DNA of 42,146 nt from positions 1-42,146 of the forward strand of contig JAURDW010000011.1 of the NCBI GenBank assembly GCA_030827745.1. The letters run 5' to 3'. Shown here in pieces: positions 8,724 to 18,464 of the stretch; position 1 is the first letter of the stretch; each line of letters opens with the position of its first letter. The notes beneath the pieces were generated by a model, which was not told the DNA's origin, did not search any database, and was given only the letters and a program-made list of their open reading frames with translations. Made by a program: the position numbers and the translations under genes. The DNA is from Candidatus Poseidonia sp. Lineage in GTDB: Archaea > Thermoplasmatota > Poseidoniia > Poseidoniales > Poseidoniaceae.

Positions 8724-9752
8724 ATGCCTCGCCACCACCGAAGTGCTTTGTTCTTGGTGGGCCTCTTGCTGCTTCCACTTGCGGCCTCCGTTTCCGTGGT
8801 CGCCGAGGACGAGCAGCCGGCTTGGCGCTCGGTGGGTCTCGACCCGGAGTTGTGGACCGACCGACCCGAAAGCGAGGATTCGCCGATGATGCCTTCCTAT
8901 ACCGGCAACGCCGTCATCGAGATGAACGTCTCCTATGTGGAAGCCCATTTTTCGCAGCGAACAGAGGGGACGGTCGTCATTGAGTTGTTCGAGCAATGGG
9001 CACCCATCACCACGGCGAACATGATCGACCACGTGGAATCGGGCTTGTACGACGGCATCTTCTTTCATCGCGTGATCGATGATTTCGTCACCCAGTCGGG
9101 CGACCCCACCTGCCGCGAAATCGGGGCCTATCCCGCCACGAGCCCGCAGTGCGGAAGCGGCGGGACCGGGGAGACGATTCCCTTGGAGCACAACGAAAAC
9201 CTCTCCCATGTGGACGGTGCCATCGGTATGGCTCGCAGCGCTGACCCTGATTCTGCCGACTCGCAATGGTACATCGCCGAGACCGAAGCTCACGGTTTGG
9301 ACCCCGAAAACCGGGACGACGAGGGCTACGCAACCTTTGGCATCGTGCGGGACGGTATGGCGCACATTCGGGCCATTGCCCTGACCCCGACCACGGATGA
9401 CCTCACCGGCCTTGAGGAAGTGCAGAACCCCGCCTCCTCTGCCGGACGACCTGTTTATCAGGCACAAATCCTCTCAATGCGGATGATCGGGGTGGCCGAC
9501 CCCGACGGCAGCATTCGCAACCCTGTGGCGGAGGCGCAAAGCGAATCCACCTTCCTTCGTGACGCGGTCCTCGTTGTCGGTCTTCCGTTGGTTCTCGTTC
9601 TCGCAGGAGCAGGTGTCGTGTATGCGGTTTACACCGGTCGCGTTGGACCCAAGCAACTGGATTTGACCGCCGGCACCGCCACCGCTGTTGAAGCCGAATT
9701 GGTGATGGATGCCGAAATGGTCGGGGACGTCAAGGCACCGGCTGAACCCTGA
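8724..9752 (+). CDS. Exported, membrane-anchored cyclophilin-type peptidyl-prolyl cis-trans isomerase
   Basis: Signal-like MPRHHRSALFLVGLLLLPLAASVSV; cyclophilin core GTVVIELFEQWAPITTANMIDHVESGLYDGIFFHRVIDDFVTQSGDP...GAIGMARSADPDSADSQWYIAETEAHGLD...GYATFGIVRDGM; C-terminal TM DAVLVVGLPLVLVLAGAGVVYAVY. Confidence 0.88.
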   Translation: MPRHHRSALFLVGLLLLPLAASVSVVAEDEQPAWRSVGLDPELWTDRPESEDSPMMPSYTGNAVIEMNVSYVEAHFSQRTEGTVVIELFEQWAPITTANMIDHVESGLYDGIFFHRVIDDFVTQSGDPTCREIGAYPATSPQCGSGGTGETIPLEHNENLSHVDGAIGMARSADPDSADSQWYIAETEAHGLDPENRDDEGYATFGIVRDGMAHIRAIALTPTTDDLTGLEEVQNPASSAGRPVYQAQILSMRMIGVADPDGSIRNPVAEAQSESTFLRDAVLVVGLPLVLVLAGAGVVYAVYTGRVGPKQLDLTAGTATAVEAELVMDAEMVGDVKAPAEP

Positions 9753-10866
9753 CATCCAGCACCACGTGACGCACGCGAGGGGCGAACCACTTGACCTTCT
9801 CGAGGTGGTCGACGGTCACCACAGCCCGGCGTCCTTGGATTTCAGCGAGGTGTTGGAAGCGTTCTACCGTGCCGTTTTTCCACGCTTCGAGGTGTTCCTC
9901 CTCGACGTTCATGTGCACGTGCAACACACCACCCGTGGGCTTCAGAGCCGCTAAGCAGGCCGCCCAAACGGGCTCTGAAGACGGCAAGAGGCCGAGATGG
10001 CATCGGTCTGCGACGCCCTTCAAGGCCTGCAAGGTCTCAGCGTTGTCGCCTTCATGAACGGTGAGGCGCTGTTCGACCCCGTTGAGTTTGGCGGCGGTTC
10101 GCAGGCCGGTGATGGAGGCCGGGTTGATTTCGCAGGCGTGAACATGACGGGCATTCCCGTGGACGAGCATGGGCAGCGTGTAGTAGCCCACGCCCGCATA
10201 CGCATCGATCACGGTTTCCCCTGTCATGTCCAACCCTCCGATGCGACGGCGCTCGGTCACGTTGCCCGAGGAGAACATCACTTTCGAAGCGTCAAAAGCA
10301 TAGGTGATGCCGTGGTCAAGAAAGCAAACCGAAGGCGTTCCCAACAACATCTCGACTTGGGACGAGCGATAGGTGTCGTTTGCAATCGGGTTCTGGATGC
10401 CCAACGAGGTGGCTTGCAGGGACGAGGCCATGGCCATCCAAAGCGCTTGAACATCGGGATGGCGACGAACACCGAGCCATGCAGGCGTTGAAGTCGCTCC
10501 AGCGGGCAACAGGACGAGGTCACCGAGTCGCTCCCATTTTTTGGGGAGGTGTTCCAGCAGGCCTTCCGCTTCCATCCCGTGCTCGGAAAGCCAAGCGCTC
10601 ACCGCGTTCTGCAGTCTGGCGTGCGGGTCAACGGGGTCACGATGCATCGCCTCTTGGACGAGCAACCGAGTCGGTACGCCCAGCACGGCTTCGAGGCGTT
10701 CCTCTTCAGCGGCCTCGGTCAAAGGAAACCCCACGTGGTCCGGCTCAACGGTCACGGTTTCGATGCGCGACGCCAGCCATCCTTGGGTTTTCAACGAACG
10801 ATGAACACGCCCCCCGTTTGTTCGTTGAACGACCGCAAACCTCGCTACGGGAGGGTGAGGGTCCAT
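9730..10866 (-). CDS. tRNA G37 methyltransferase / wybutosine-pathway enzyme, Trm5/Tyw2-like
   Basis: Rossmann methyltransferase motif ETVIDAYAGVGYYTLPMLVHGNARHVHACEINPASITGLRTAAKLNGVEQRLTVHEGDN and C-terminal GGVLHVHMNVEEE. Start assigned at MDPHPPVARF. Confidence 0.8.
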   Translation of the reverse strand: MDPHPPVARFAVVQRTNGGRVHRSLKTQGWLASRIETVTVEPDHVGFPLTEAAEEERLEAVLGVPTRLLVQEAMHRDPVDPHARLQNAVSAWLSEHGMEAEGLLEHLPKKWERLGDLVLLPAGATSTPAWLGVRRHPDVQALWMAMASSLQATSLGIQNPIANDTYRSSQVEMLLGTPSVCFLDHGITYAFDASKVMFSSGNVTERRRIGGLDMTGETVIDAYAGVGYYTLPMLVHGNARHVHACEINPASITGLRTAAKLNGVEQRLTVHEGDNAETLQALKGVADRCHLGLLPSSEPVWAACLAALKPTGGVLHVHMNVEEEHLEAWKNGTVERFQHLAEIQGRRAVVTVDHLEKVKWFAPRVRHVVLDVRVQPVP

Positions 10867-10956
10867 GGAGGGGCCACGGGGGGAAGTGCTTTCAAGTTCC
10901 CCACCCAGCAACAAACTGTGACGAATCCACCGCCGTCCTCCACCATCACCCGCCGA

Positions 10957-13900
10957 ATGTCGTTGACCTTGGTGGCCATCTTCACCCTCCACTTGCTTGC
11001 GCCCATCGTCAGCGCCACCGGCATGCAGGCCTGCAGCAACACCGGCGGGACGTGCGACACGTACGACCACGCCGACGACATGACCCCCGAACGCCAAGAT
11101 TGGGTTGAAGGCAGTTACGAGTTTGACCTCGTCTCCACCTCAAGCATTGATTTGGAACTCACCTGGGCGGTCCGAGAGTTTGACCGAGATTCCCTCGGTC
11201 TTGGCTCGGGCACGCTGGTTGGCGATGCGCTTGAACAAACCGATGGGTTGGATGCCAACGACGGTGCACCTGCCGATTTGATCCGTCATTCCTTCAACCA
11301 AGAAACCGCAGGCCCGGGCTCACCAACGGTCGGCCAGAAACTGAAATCTGAGGTCAACAACGCCATTCAGTCGGCGCTTGAATCCGGCTTTGGTACCGTC
11401 ACCAGCCTCTCCACCGACTACACCACCTCCTTCACGGTGGGTGCCGAACCCCCTGTCGCATGTTCAACCGACGACACGACCGATGCCTTCGCTGAGGGGG
11501 CAAGCGTGGACAACGTGTTTGAACCGCCGTTGTGCTTTACGGCCTCGGCTTCGGTTCAACTTGCGGCCAGCAACTTCAACCTCGTTGGTGGTAGCGATTT
11601 GGACCTCGAGCGGACCTATCGGGGGCTCTTGACGATGGGTGCCGAAATCAACACCTCGTTTGACTTGACCGCTCAACCCGGGCACAAGGCAAGTTTTGTC
11701 ATCAACCCGCCCTCGTATTCCACGGTTCTTGCCGTTGACGGCAGCGGGTCGCTCGCCGCTTCTGTCGGCTCTCCCGGCTCCATGTCGGCAGCATGGTCGA
11801 TGAACCACCTCAACGCCACCGAAACGGACGGTGATTTGCAGCAGACGGTTGACCTTCGCATGGGTCACCGGAACACCTCGGCCACCCCAACGGTGTGGAT
11901 TGAGGACGGCACGAAGGCTCTGGACATCCACCTCGTTTTGGATTTGAGCGACGAATACGCAGCGACCGTGAACTTCGCCGCCGGCCTGCACTACCTCGAC
12001 GCTGAGACCTTGGATGAGTGGGGCATCAACATGTTTGACGTCGCTTCAATGGCCACCATTCCGCTCATCACCTCCGACGGCATTCGCTTGGCGTACCACA
12101 ACGGCATCGTTGACTTGAGCCAATTCACCGACCAGTTCCCCGTGGGCGACATCGTCTCGGGTCTGGGCGACACGGTGGCTGGTGTGGGTGAAATCACGAT
12201 GAGCGATTTGGAATGGGTGCCTTCAACCGACGGGACCGGTATATTCGAAACGGCGGGCGGTCTCAATTACAGCCACAGCACGGGGTGCACCGAACCTGTC
12301 AGCGCAGGGCAGGTCCTGCATTACTGCTTGGAAGGCACCGAAGCCATGGGCTCGACCTATCCGATCTACTTGCAGACCATCAGCGACCCGTTTTCGATGA
12401 ACCTCATCGATATCCTGCAGGCCTACAACACCAACGGCATGATCGACGATTTCCTTGACGGGGTTCAAACCAGCGATTTGGAGCGATTGATGAATTCGGG
12501 GATTTCGTTGGAGACCGTGCTGGATTCGAGCTACCTTGACACCATCATCCCCGCCAACTTGCCCCCTTCGGAACTGACCGTGGAAATCATCCTCCCCAAC
12601 TGGGTCACCACGATTGACGGCACCTCGACCATCGTCCTTGAAAAAACCGTTGAGGGGACGCAGGCCACCGATATTTCCTTCACCGGAACCGACCCCTACA
12701 GTTGGGAGCACGAGATTCTGGACGAGGACGACAACGTCGTTTGCTTTGCAAACCAGAGTTCGTGCGTTCGCTCAGAAGTGGACTTCGACCTCTCTTCAAT
12801 CAATTTCAACGAATGGAGTGCCTCGGTGTCGTTCACGTTGGCTTTGGACGCTGAACTGAGCGTTTACCGCATCGGCATTCCCACCGACGACCTCCCCGAA
12901 CAAGGCGACACGAAGGTGTCGATGGAAGCGATTCCTTCCGACCTCATCCGCCTGATCATCGACCTCTCCAGCCGCATGGAAGAGCCGCTGTCCTCTGGTG
13001 AAATCGAGTTGTGCGACCCGACCGAATACGATATGCAGATCTGCGACGAGCCAGTCGAACTGACGGCCACCCGACAGGGGATGAAGGACTTCACGAAACT
13101 CATCGGGGATTCGGTCACCGACCTTCTGCACCAGGCGGGCACCTTGGCGGAAGAAGACGGCTCGGTCACGGACATGGACCTCTCGTCCTTTGAAATCCGG
13201 ACCGCCATCTCCGGCATTGAGGCCCCCGATGAAACCGTCAGCGACGACGAACCGATCACCCTCACCGTGTCCATCCCTGAGGTGACGTTCACCATCGGAA
13301 CGGGTCTTGGGTGGTTTGAACTGGCCGAAACCGACCCCAACGACATCAAGTTGAGCGTGGTCACCAGCGCCATCCAGTCGGTCTTCAATCAACCGTTGAA
13401 AATGGCGGCTGATGCCTTCACCACCGGCCTCCAATCCTCCATCGTCAGCGGCAGCGGCGTCATGTACCCGCCCCAAGAGCAAGAGACCATTCGGCTGGAA
13501 ACCGGGACCGTCAACACCACGATTCTCGAGGAAAACGGCCTGGCTTACACGGGCCCGATTTCGTTCACCCTCCCGCGGGGCATCCAACTCGTTGACGCTT
13601 CCTCTTCGGCCGGCAACCTCTTCCTGAGCGAGGACGACGGGCGCCAAGTGGTCACCTACGTGGTGCCGCCCGGCGAATTTTCGGACGAACTGTCCTACCG
13701 CATCGAGGTGGGTTGGATTTACTTCCTCATCCAGTTCTGGGTGTACCCGACCATCGTTCTCATCCTGTTGGTGTTGTTCATCCGCCGCCGCCGTCGCAAG
13801 AAGCGGGCCAAGAAGGCAGCGCTGGCCAACCGAGAATCGAGCATCAACAAGGCCCAAATCGGGGACAGTGAATTTTCAGACTTGACCGGGTTCTCAAGCC

Positions 13901-13962
13901 CTGCCCTGCGTCACGGTGAGAGCATTGAGGACATGGCGTTTATCGATGAACTCTCCCGTTAG
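10957..13962 (+). CDS. Large secreted/cell-surface protein with C-terminal TM anchor, no recognised domain
   Basis: Signal-like MSLTLVAIFTLHLLAPIVSATG, long acidic ectodomain, C-terminal IYFLIQFWVYPTIVLILLVLFIRRRRRKKRAKK. ORF open from 10549; start at ATG 10957 gives a canonical signal sequence. Confidence 0.75.
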   Translation: MSLTLVAIFTLHLLAPIVSATGMQACSNTGGTCDTYDHADDMTPERQDWVEGSYEFDLVSTSSIDLELTWAVREFDRDSLGLGSGTLVGDALEQTDGLDANDGAPADLIRHSFNQETAGPGSPTVGQKLKSEVNNAIQSALESGFGTVTSLSTDYTTSFTVGAEPPVACSTDDTTDAFAEGASVDNVFEPPLCFTASASVQLAASNFNLVGGSDLDLERTYRGLLTMGAEINTSFDLTAQPGHKASFVINPPSYSTVLAVDGSGSLAASVGSPGSMSAAWSMNHLNATETDGDLQQTVDLRMGHRNTSATPTVWIEDGTKALDIHLVLDLSDEYAATVNFAAGLHYLDAETLDEWGINMFDVASMATIPLITSDGIRLAYHNGIVDLSQFTDQFPVGDIVSGLGDTVAGVGEITMSDLEWVPSTDGTGIFETAGGLNYSHSTGCTEPVSAGQVLHYCLEGTEAMGSTYPIYLQTISDPFSMNLIDILQAYNTNGMIDDFLDGVQTSDLERLMNSGISLETVLDSSYLDTIIPANLPPSELTVEIILPNWVTTIDGTSTIVLEKTVEGTQATDISFTGTDPYSWEHEILDEDDNVVCFANQSSCVRSEVDFDLSSINFNEWSASVSFTLALDAELSVYRIGIPTDDLPEQGDTKVSMEAIPSDLIRLIIDLSSRMEEPLSSGEIELCDPTEYDMQICDEPVELTATRQGMKDFTKLIGDSVTDLLHQAGTLAEEDGSVTDMDLSSFEIRTAISGIEAPDETVSDDEPITLTVSIPEVTFTIGTGLGWFELAETDPNDIKLSVVTSAIQSVFNQPLKMAADAFTTGLQSSIVSGSGVMYPPQEQETIRLETGTVNTTILEENGLAYTGPISFTLPRGIQLVDASSSAGNLFLSEDDGRQVVTYVVPPGEFSDELSYRIEVGWIYFLIQFWVYPTIVLILLVLFIRRRRRKKRAKKAALANRESSINKAQIGDSEFSDLTGFSSPALRHGESIEDMAFIDELSR

Positions 13963-15683
13963 CGGAGGGCTGCATAAATCCTGCTTGCGAGGGCGGGACC
14001 GATGCCGGGAACCGTGGTGAGTTCGCTCTCTGAGGCGTGCTCAATGCCTTTTCGTCCACCAAAATGACGAAGCAAGGTCTGCAATTTCTTCGCCCCCAAA
14101 CCCTCCACTTCTTCGAGCGGGTCGGCCAATCGCGAACGGCTTCTTCGCCGGCGGTGGAAGGTGTTCACAAAGCGGTGGGCTTCGTCCCGTGCGTGGACCA
14201 AAACCCGCCCCGTTCGGTCGAGCACCAGCGGTTCCATGTCGGTGCGAAAGATGGTCTCCTCCTTTTTGGCGAGGGCTGCCAACGGAAAGCGGTCCTGCCA
14301 TCCGTGCTCTTCAAGCGCTTGGCGGATGGTGCTCAAATGGGTCTCACCGCCGTCGATGAGAAGCAAATCCGGCCATTCCTCCTGCCGTTTGGCCCAACGG
14401 ACCACGACTTCCTTCATCATGCGCAGATCGTCCATCGCTTCGCCCTTGACCACGTATTTGCGGTATTCGTCCTTTGCCGGTCGGCCGTGACGCATCACCA
14501 CGCTGGCGCCCACCCGTTCGTCCCCGAGCAACTGCGCCATGTCAAAACACACGATGTGGTCCAAGGACGTCATCCCCAGGGCTTTAGCCCCGTCTTCGGC
14601 CGCCCGTTGTTCCAGCGAACCGCTGGATTTGTTGACCATCCTCTGGAGTTGAATCGAGGCATTTTGGCGGGCCAGCGTGGCGAGGTTCTCGAGGTCGCCG
14701 CGTTGCGGGGTGCGGACTTCGACCGAGGCGCCTCGCCGCTCGTCCAACCACGACTGGAGACCGTCAAAAATCGGTACGGGCGACAAGAGCAGGCGGGGCG
14801 GTGTTCGGTGAGCATAATGCTCGGCGATGAACATCGAGACGGTTTCGCCGATGTCCCCTCGGTGCACCGCTGGCCACGCCTCTTGGCCCTGCACCATGCC
14901 GTCGTCGGCGTGCAGCACCACGAGCGCGGCCAAATCACCCTCAGCATCAAAACCGATGGCGTCGCAATCGCGGTAAACTTTGCTCGAGACGACGTGTTGG
15001 CTGGTCGTGGCCCGAACAGCTCGGATCATGTCGCGATGTTGGGCGGCTGTTTCGTAAGCCTCCGCTTCGGAGGCGGCTTCCATGCGGTCCACCAATTCTT
15101 CGAGCAGCGGCGCCGCATCCCCGTTGAGCACGCGGCGCACCGTTTTGACGCGGTCCTCGTACCCCTCGCCGTTGATGCAAGGGCCAGCGCACAGTCCGAT
15201 GTGCATCGAGAGGCATCCTTGTGGGAGCAATTCCTTGCAGTCTCGGATGCCGAATTGGCGGCGCAGCAGCTGCATCACTTGCTTCGCGGCACCGGCGTTT
15301 GGAAACGGCCCCCACTGTTGACTCGACTTTGGCGGGTGACGGGTGTACAGAATGCGCGGATAGGCATCGTTGGTCAACGCCAGGTACGGAAAGGACTTGC
15401 CGTCCTTCAACATTGAATTGAACCGAGGCATGTGTTCGCGAATCAATTGCCGCTCCAGCACCAGGGCCGCTTGCGGGGTTTGCGTGACGATGCATTCGAT
15501 GTCGTCGGCCCGCTCCACCAGTTCGGGAATCATCACGCGGTCGGGGTTGGTGGCGAAATAGGAGCGTATCCGCTCGTTTAGGCGGGTCGCTTTCCCGACA
15601 TAGAGCACCCGTCCTTTGGCGGTTTTGAACAGGTAAACCCCCGGCTCGCTTGGCAAATCAGCCGAGGCGAGGTCAACGGGCAT
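13959..15683 (-). CDS. uvrC: Excinuclease ABC subunit C
   Basis: GIY-YIG domain LPSEPGVYLFKTAKGRVLYVGKATRLNERIRSYF, UvrB-binding-like EEAYETAAQHRDMI region, DLLLIDGGETHLSTIRQAL, and C-terminal HhH (VEGLGAKKLQTLLRHFGGRKGIEHASESELTTVPGIGPALASRIY). Start at MPVDLASADLP. Confidence 0.95.
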   Translation of the reverse strand: MPVDLASADLPSEPGVYLFKTAKGRVLYVGKATRLNERIRSYFATNPDRVMIPELVERADDIECIVTQTPQAALVLERQLIREHMPRFNSMLKDGKSFPYLALTNDAYPRILYTRHPPKSSQQWGPFPNAGAAKQVMQLLRRQFGIRDCKELLPQGCLSMHIGLCAGPCINGEGYEDRVKTVRRVLNGDAAPLLEELVDRMEAASEAEAYETAAQHRDMIRAVRATTSQHVVSSKVYRDCDAIGFDAEGDLAALVVLHADDGMVQGQEAWPAVHRGDIGETVSMFIAEHYAHRTPPRLLLSPVPIFDGLQSWLDERRGASVEVRTPQRGDLENLATLARQNASIQLQRMVNKSSGSLEQRAAEDGAKALGMTSLDHIVCFDMAQLLGDERVGASVVMRHGRPAKDEYRKYVVKGEAMDDLRMMKEVVVRWAKRQEEWPDLLLIDGGETHLSTIRQALEEHGWQDRFPLAALAKKEETIFRTDMEPLVLDRTGRVLVHARDEAHRFVNTFHRRRRSRSRLADPLEEVEGLGAKKLQTLLRHFGGRKGIEHASESELTTVPGIGPALASRIYAALR

Positions 15684-15786
15684 GCAGGATGCACGAAGGC
15701 CGTGGGTCAAAAGGTCAACCCACCCAAAAGAAGCAGCCGTGGGGATGATTGATGAAGGAGGCGCTCGACCTTCTTGGCGGGTGCTC

Positions 15787-17982
15787 ATGCTCAGCCGTTC
15801 ACAAGCGAAGTTGCTGAGGTTTCTCGGAACCTTTCCTGAGCGTCTTGAGGAGGCATGGGATGTCCCCCGAGACCTTTCGCTTCCCGGACTGGCCGATGCC
15901 ATGGGCGTGGTGCGTTCGGGGTTGAATCAACCGCTCAACGCCTTGAGTGAACTCGACTTCATCACCGTTCGTGTGGCGCATGTGCTCGGCGGCGGAAGCC
16001 GACGGAGGCAAGTTTACCACATCACCAAAGCAGGTCGTGCTTGGCTTGAGGAACACTCCGAAACCACCGAAGACCTGCCACGTTCATCATTTCAACCACC
16101 GGTGGAGACCACGTTCCTTGTGGGCCGGTCGGCCACGCTCGAGGAAATGCATGAACGCCTTGAGGCAGAACGAACCCTCGTCATCGGTGGCTTATCGGGC
16201 GTCGGAAAGACCGTCTTGTTGGACGCTTTTTCCGAACAACTCGTCGCCAACAAACGTCGTGTCCGACGAGCGAAGGTGGACGAATTTTCGGATGCACATG
16301 CGCTCTTTGCGTCGTGGTATCCCGATGAAGGGCCAGCTCCAAACGAAGCGGCTTCCATGGGAGAGCGTTTGGCTGATGAAGACCCCAGCACCGTGTTTCT
16401 TGTTGACGATGTTGACCGTTTGGACCCACGACATCGGGAAGGTGTTTTGGCGCTCTTGCAGTCTGTTCCCGACGCTGGATGCTCGGCCCTGCTCGCTGCA
16501 CGTCTTCCGCTGCTCGAAGGTTTGGCCTGGCCGTTGCTTCGAATCGGTACGCTTGAGCCGGAAACGGCGGCCAGCCTGCTCGGCGACCACCTCGAGGATT
16601 CCCAACGGCTCGCCATCGCCAAAGCTCTCGGCGGTCACCCAACGGCCCTGCAATTGTACCAAGAAGGGGACCCGTTGCCCGAAGCGGGAGCCGATGTGCA
16701 AGCCTTCGTTGAACACACGATGCTCCACGCGCTTGCCGAGGATGAACGTTCAGGGCTCGACCTGATGGTGCTGCTTCCCCGCCCTCTCCCTCCCGAGGAC
16801 GCCCCTGGGGGTGAAACGGTCCCAGCGTTGGATGACCGTGCGCTGTTGCGCTGGTCGTCACGTTCCTCGACGGTAGAGGTTCAGCATTTGGTTCGCAACG
16901 TCCGGCGAGCGATGCTTTCCGATGACGACCTTCACCATCTTCACAGCCAATCCCTCGCCCACTGGCAAGGTCGTCAGGACCGGCCTCAAGCCGGGCTTCT
17001 CCGTTTGTACCACGCCATGGCCCTCAACAGCGAACACCTCGATGCTTGGATTGACGAAGATTTTGAACGCCTCGTCAGCGCTGATGCCGCTGCTCTCGCC
17101 GTGTTGTTTGACCGGGCCACCCAACAGCATCCGGAAAAGGAGCGGCTTCATTACTGGGCAGGGCGGGTCGCCGTCCAGCGAAACGAAACCGACATGGCCC
17201 GGACCCACCTTGAACAGGTTCACGACGAAGCCCTCAGCGATGACTTGGCCCACTCGCTTGCTTTGCTAGAAGGCGACGAAACCAGTGCCCAACGTTTGCT
17301 GCAACGCCAGCTTGAGCGAGCACCTTCCGTTGAGCGCACCCGACTGGTTCTCCGCACCGCCGTTCAACGGCTGGACGATCGCTTGTTTGACGAAGAGCCT
17401 GTCGCCGATGCTCAAGCGGTTCACGCCCTGTTAAGCGATGTTGAACTTCCCGAGGGGGGACCGGTGCGGGCGACGGTGACCGTGAGCATGGGTTTGATTC
17501 GTCACGCCCTTGCCCTACAGGAGGGCGACGATGCACGTGCCTCTGCTTTGGCGGACCAGTTGGCCGGCTTGAGTCACGATGCGGACCCGCTCGTCCAACA
17601 CATGAACCTCAAAACAGAACTGCACCGACGTGCGAGGTCCGGGGTGGACGTTGCCGACTTGAGCGGTCAAGTCCGTGAGGTGATGGAAGCCCAGCCTTCG
17701 CCGCTTCACCGGGCAGCGGTGGGGATGACGTTTAGCGAACACCTCGCCGCTCAGGCCTCCGAGCAGGCTGCTGCCTTTTTCGCCACCTTGCCGGCCCCCG
17801 ACCGTCTCGAGGGCGCTGGCGCCCCTTCCTTGCGCTACGCCGCCCGGTGGTGGTACCTCGCTGGACGAACGGGACTCCGGCCCGCCGCCACGGCTTTGCG
17901 TGAGGCGGCCAGATGCTTTCGTCAAGCAGGCTGCTTGCGGGCGGCAAAGGCCGTGACCCGTCGGCTTCACCGGGTGCTTTGA
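15787..17982 (+). CDS. Winged-HTH + STAND-type P-loop NTPase, probable ATP-dependent regulator
   Basis: N-terminal wHTH (LSLPGLADAMGVVRSGLNQPLNALSELDFITVRV...RRRQVYHITKAGRAWLEEH), Walker A GLSGVGKT, Walker B TVFLVDDVDRLD, followed by long helical, TPR-like C-terminal region. Start 15787 (MLSRSQAKLL); ATG 15745 is an alternative. Confidence 0.78.
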   Translation: MLSRSQAKLLRFLGTFPERLEEAWDVPRDLSLPGLADAMGVVRSGLNQPLNALSELDFITVRVAHVLGGGSRRRQVYHITKAGRAWLEEHSETTEDLPRSSFQPPVETTFLVGRSATLEEMHERLEAERTLVIGGLSGVGKTVLLDAFSEQLVANKRRVRRAKVDEFSDAHALFASWYPDEGPAPNEAASMGERLADEDPSTVFLVDDVDRLDPRHREGVLALLQSVPDAGCSALLAARLPLLEGLAWPLLRIGTLEPETAASLLGDHLEDSQRLAIAKALGGHPTALQLYQEGDPLPEAGADVQAFVEHTMLHALAEDERSGLDLMVLLPRPLPPEDAPGGETVPALDDRALLRWSSRSSTVEVQHLVRNVRRAMLSDDDLHHLHSQSLAHWQGRQDRPQAGLLRLYHAMALNSEHLDAWIDEDFERLVSADAAALAVLFDRATQQHPEKERLHYWAGRVAVQRNETDMARTHLEQVHDEALSDDLAHSLALLEGDETSAQRLLQRQLERAPSVERTRLVLRTAVQRLDDRLFDEEPVADAQAVHALLSDVELPEGGPVRATVTVSMGLIRHALALQEGDDARASALADQLAGLSHDADPLVQHMNLKTELHRRARSGVDVADLSGQVREVMEAQPSPLHRAAVGMTFSEHLAAQASEQAAAFFATLPAPDRLEGAGAPSLRYAARWWYLAGRTGLRPAATALREAARCFRQAGCLRAAKAVTRRLHRVL

Positions 17983-18222
17983 TCAGAGTTCTGCGCCGAT
18001 GAGGGTCTTGGTCTCTTGAATGCCCGGAAGTTGACGAATCTCTTCAACAATGCAGCGGGTCAACTCGTATTCTTCGTCGGCTTGGACGCGAGCGATGAGA
18101 TCGTACTGTCCGAAGAGCATCCAGTGGTTGGTAACGAGGTCAATGTCCTCAAGGGCCGCTCGAACGGTGGCTTCCTGGCCGGGTTTGGTGGTCATCAAGA
18201 CAAATCCAATCGCCATATTCAC
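17983..18222 (-). CDS. Stand-alone Lrp/AsnC ligand-binding (RAM) domain protein
   Basis: MNMAIGFVLMTTKPGQEATVRAALEDIDLVTNHWMLFGQYDLIARVQADEEYELTRCIVEEIRQLPGIQETKTLIGAEL - classic RAM fold pattern, no HTH. Confidence 0.87.
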   Translation of the reverse strand: MNMAIGFVLMTTKPGQEATVRAALEDIDLVTNHWMLFGQYDLIARVQADEEYELTRCIVEEIRQLPGIQETKTLIGAEL

Positions 18223-18464
18223 CCCTCCACCGCGATCAGCGTTTGCGTTTCCTTCACTCCAGCAATTCGTCGGAAGGTGCCCATCAACAAGCCGGAAAGT
18301 TCCTTGGAATCGGGTGCGCTGATGCGCACCAAGAGGTCAAACTCACCGTAGAGGGCGTGGACTTCAGCGACCCCCTCGTGGTCGGCGAGTGCGAGGTAGA
18401 CTTCCCGTTCGTGGGTGGGCTCGGTCTTGAACAAAACGAAGGCTTCGGGCATCAGCCTCACCAT
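18219..18464 (-). CDS. Stand-alone Lrp/AsnC ligand-binding (RAM) domain protein
   Basis: MVRLMPEAFVLFKTEPTHEREVYLALADHEGVAEVHALYGEFDLLVRISAPDSKELSGLLMGTFRRIAGVKETQTLIAVEG; ATGA overlap with the downstream RAM gene. Alternative start 18452. Confidence 0.85.
   Translation of the reverse strand: MVRLMPEAFVLFKTEPTHEREVYLALADHEGVAEVHALYGEFDLLVRISAPDSKELSGLLMGTFRRIAGVKETQTLIAVEG

Noticed and set aside
8634-9467. Upstream N-terminal extension of the 8262-9467 minus ORF
   Set aside because: Overlaps the whole cyclophilin core; only the C-terminal membrane segment starting at MDEEST is plausible.
12796-13857. 353-aa minus-strand ORF inside the 10957-13962 surface protein
   Set aside because: Low-complexity Arg/Gly/Val-rich antisense translation typical of high-GC shadow ORFs; the plus-strand frame has signal peptide and TM.
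14037-15416. 459-aa plus-strand ORF antisense to uvrC
   Set aside because: Shadow ORF: uvrC on the opposite strand has unmistakable GIY-YIG and HhH motifs; the antisense translation has no coherent domain pattern.
15787-17982. Anti-phage STAND (Avs-type) defence gene
   Set aside because: No effector domain and N-terminal wHTH points to a regulator; no neighbouring defence genes (uvrC and RAM genes flank it).
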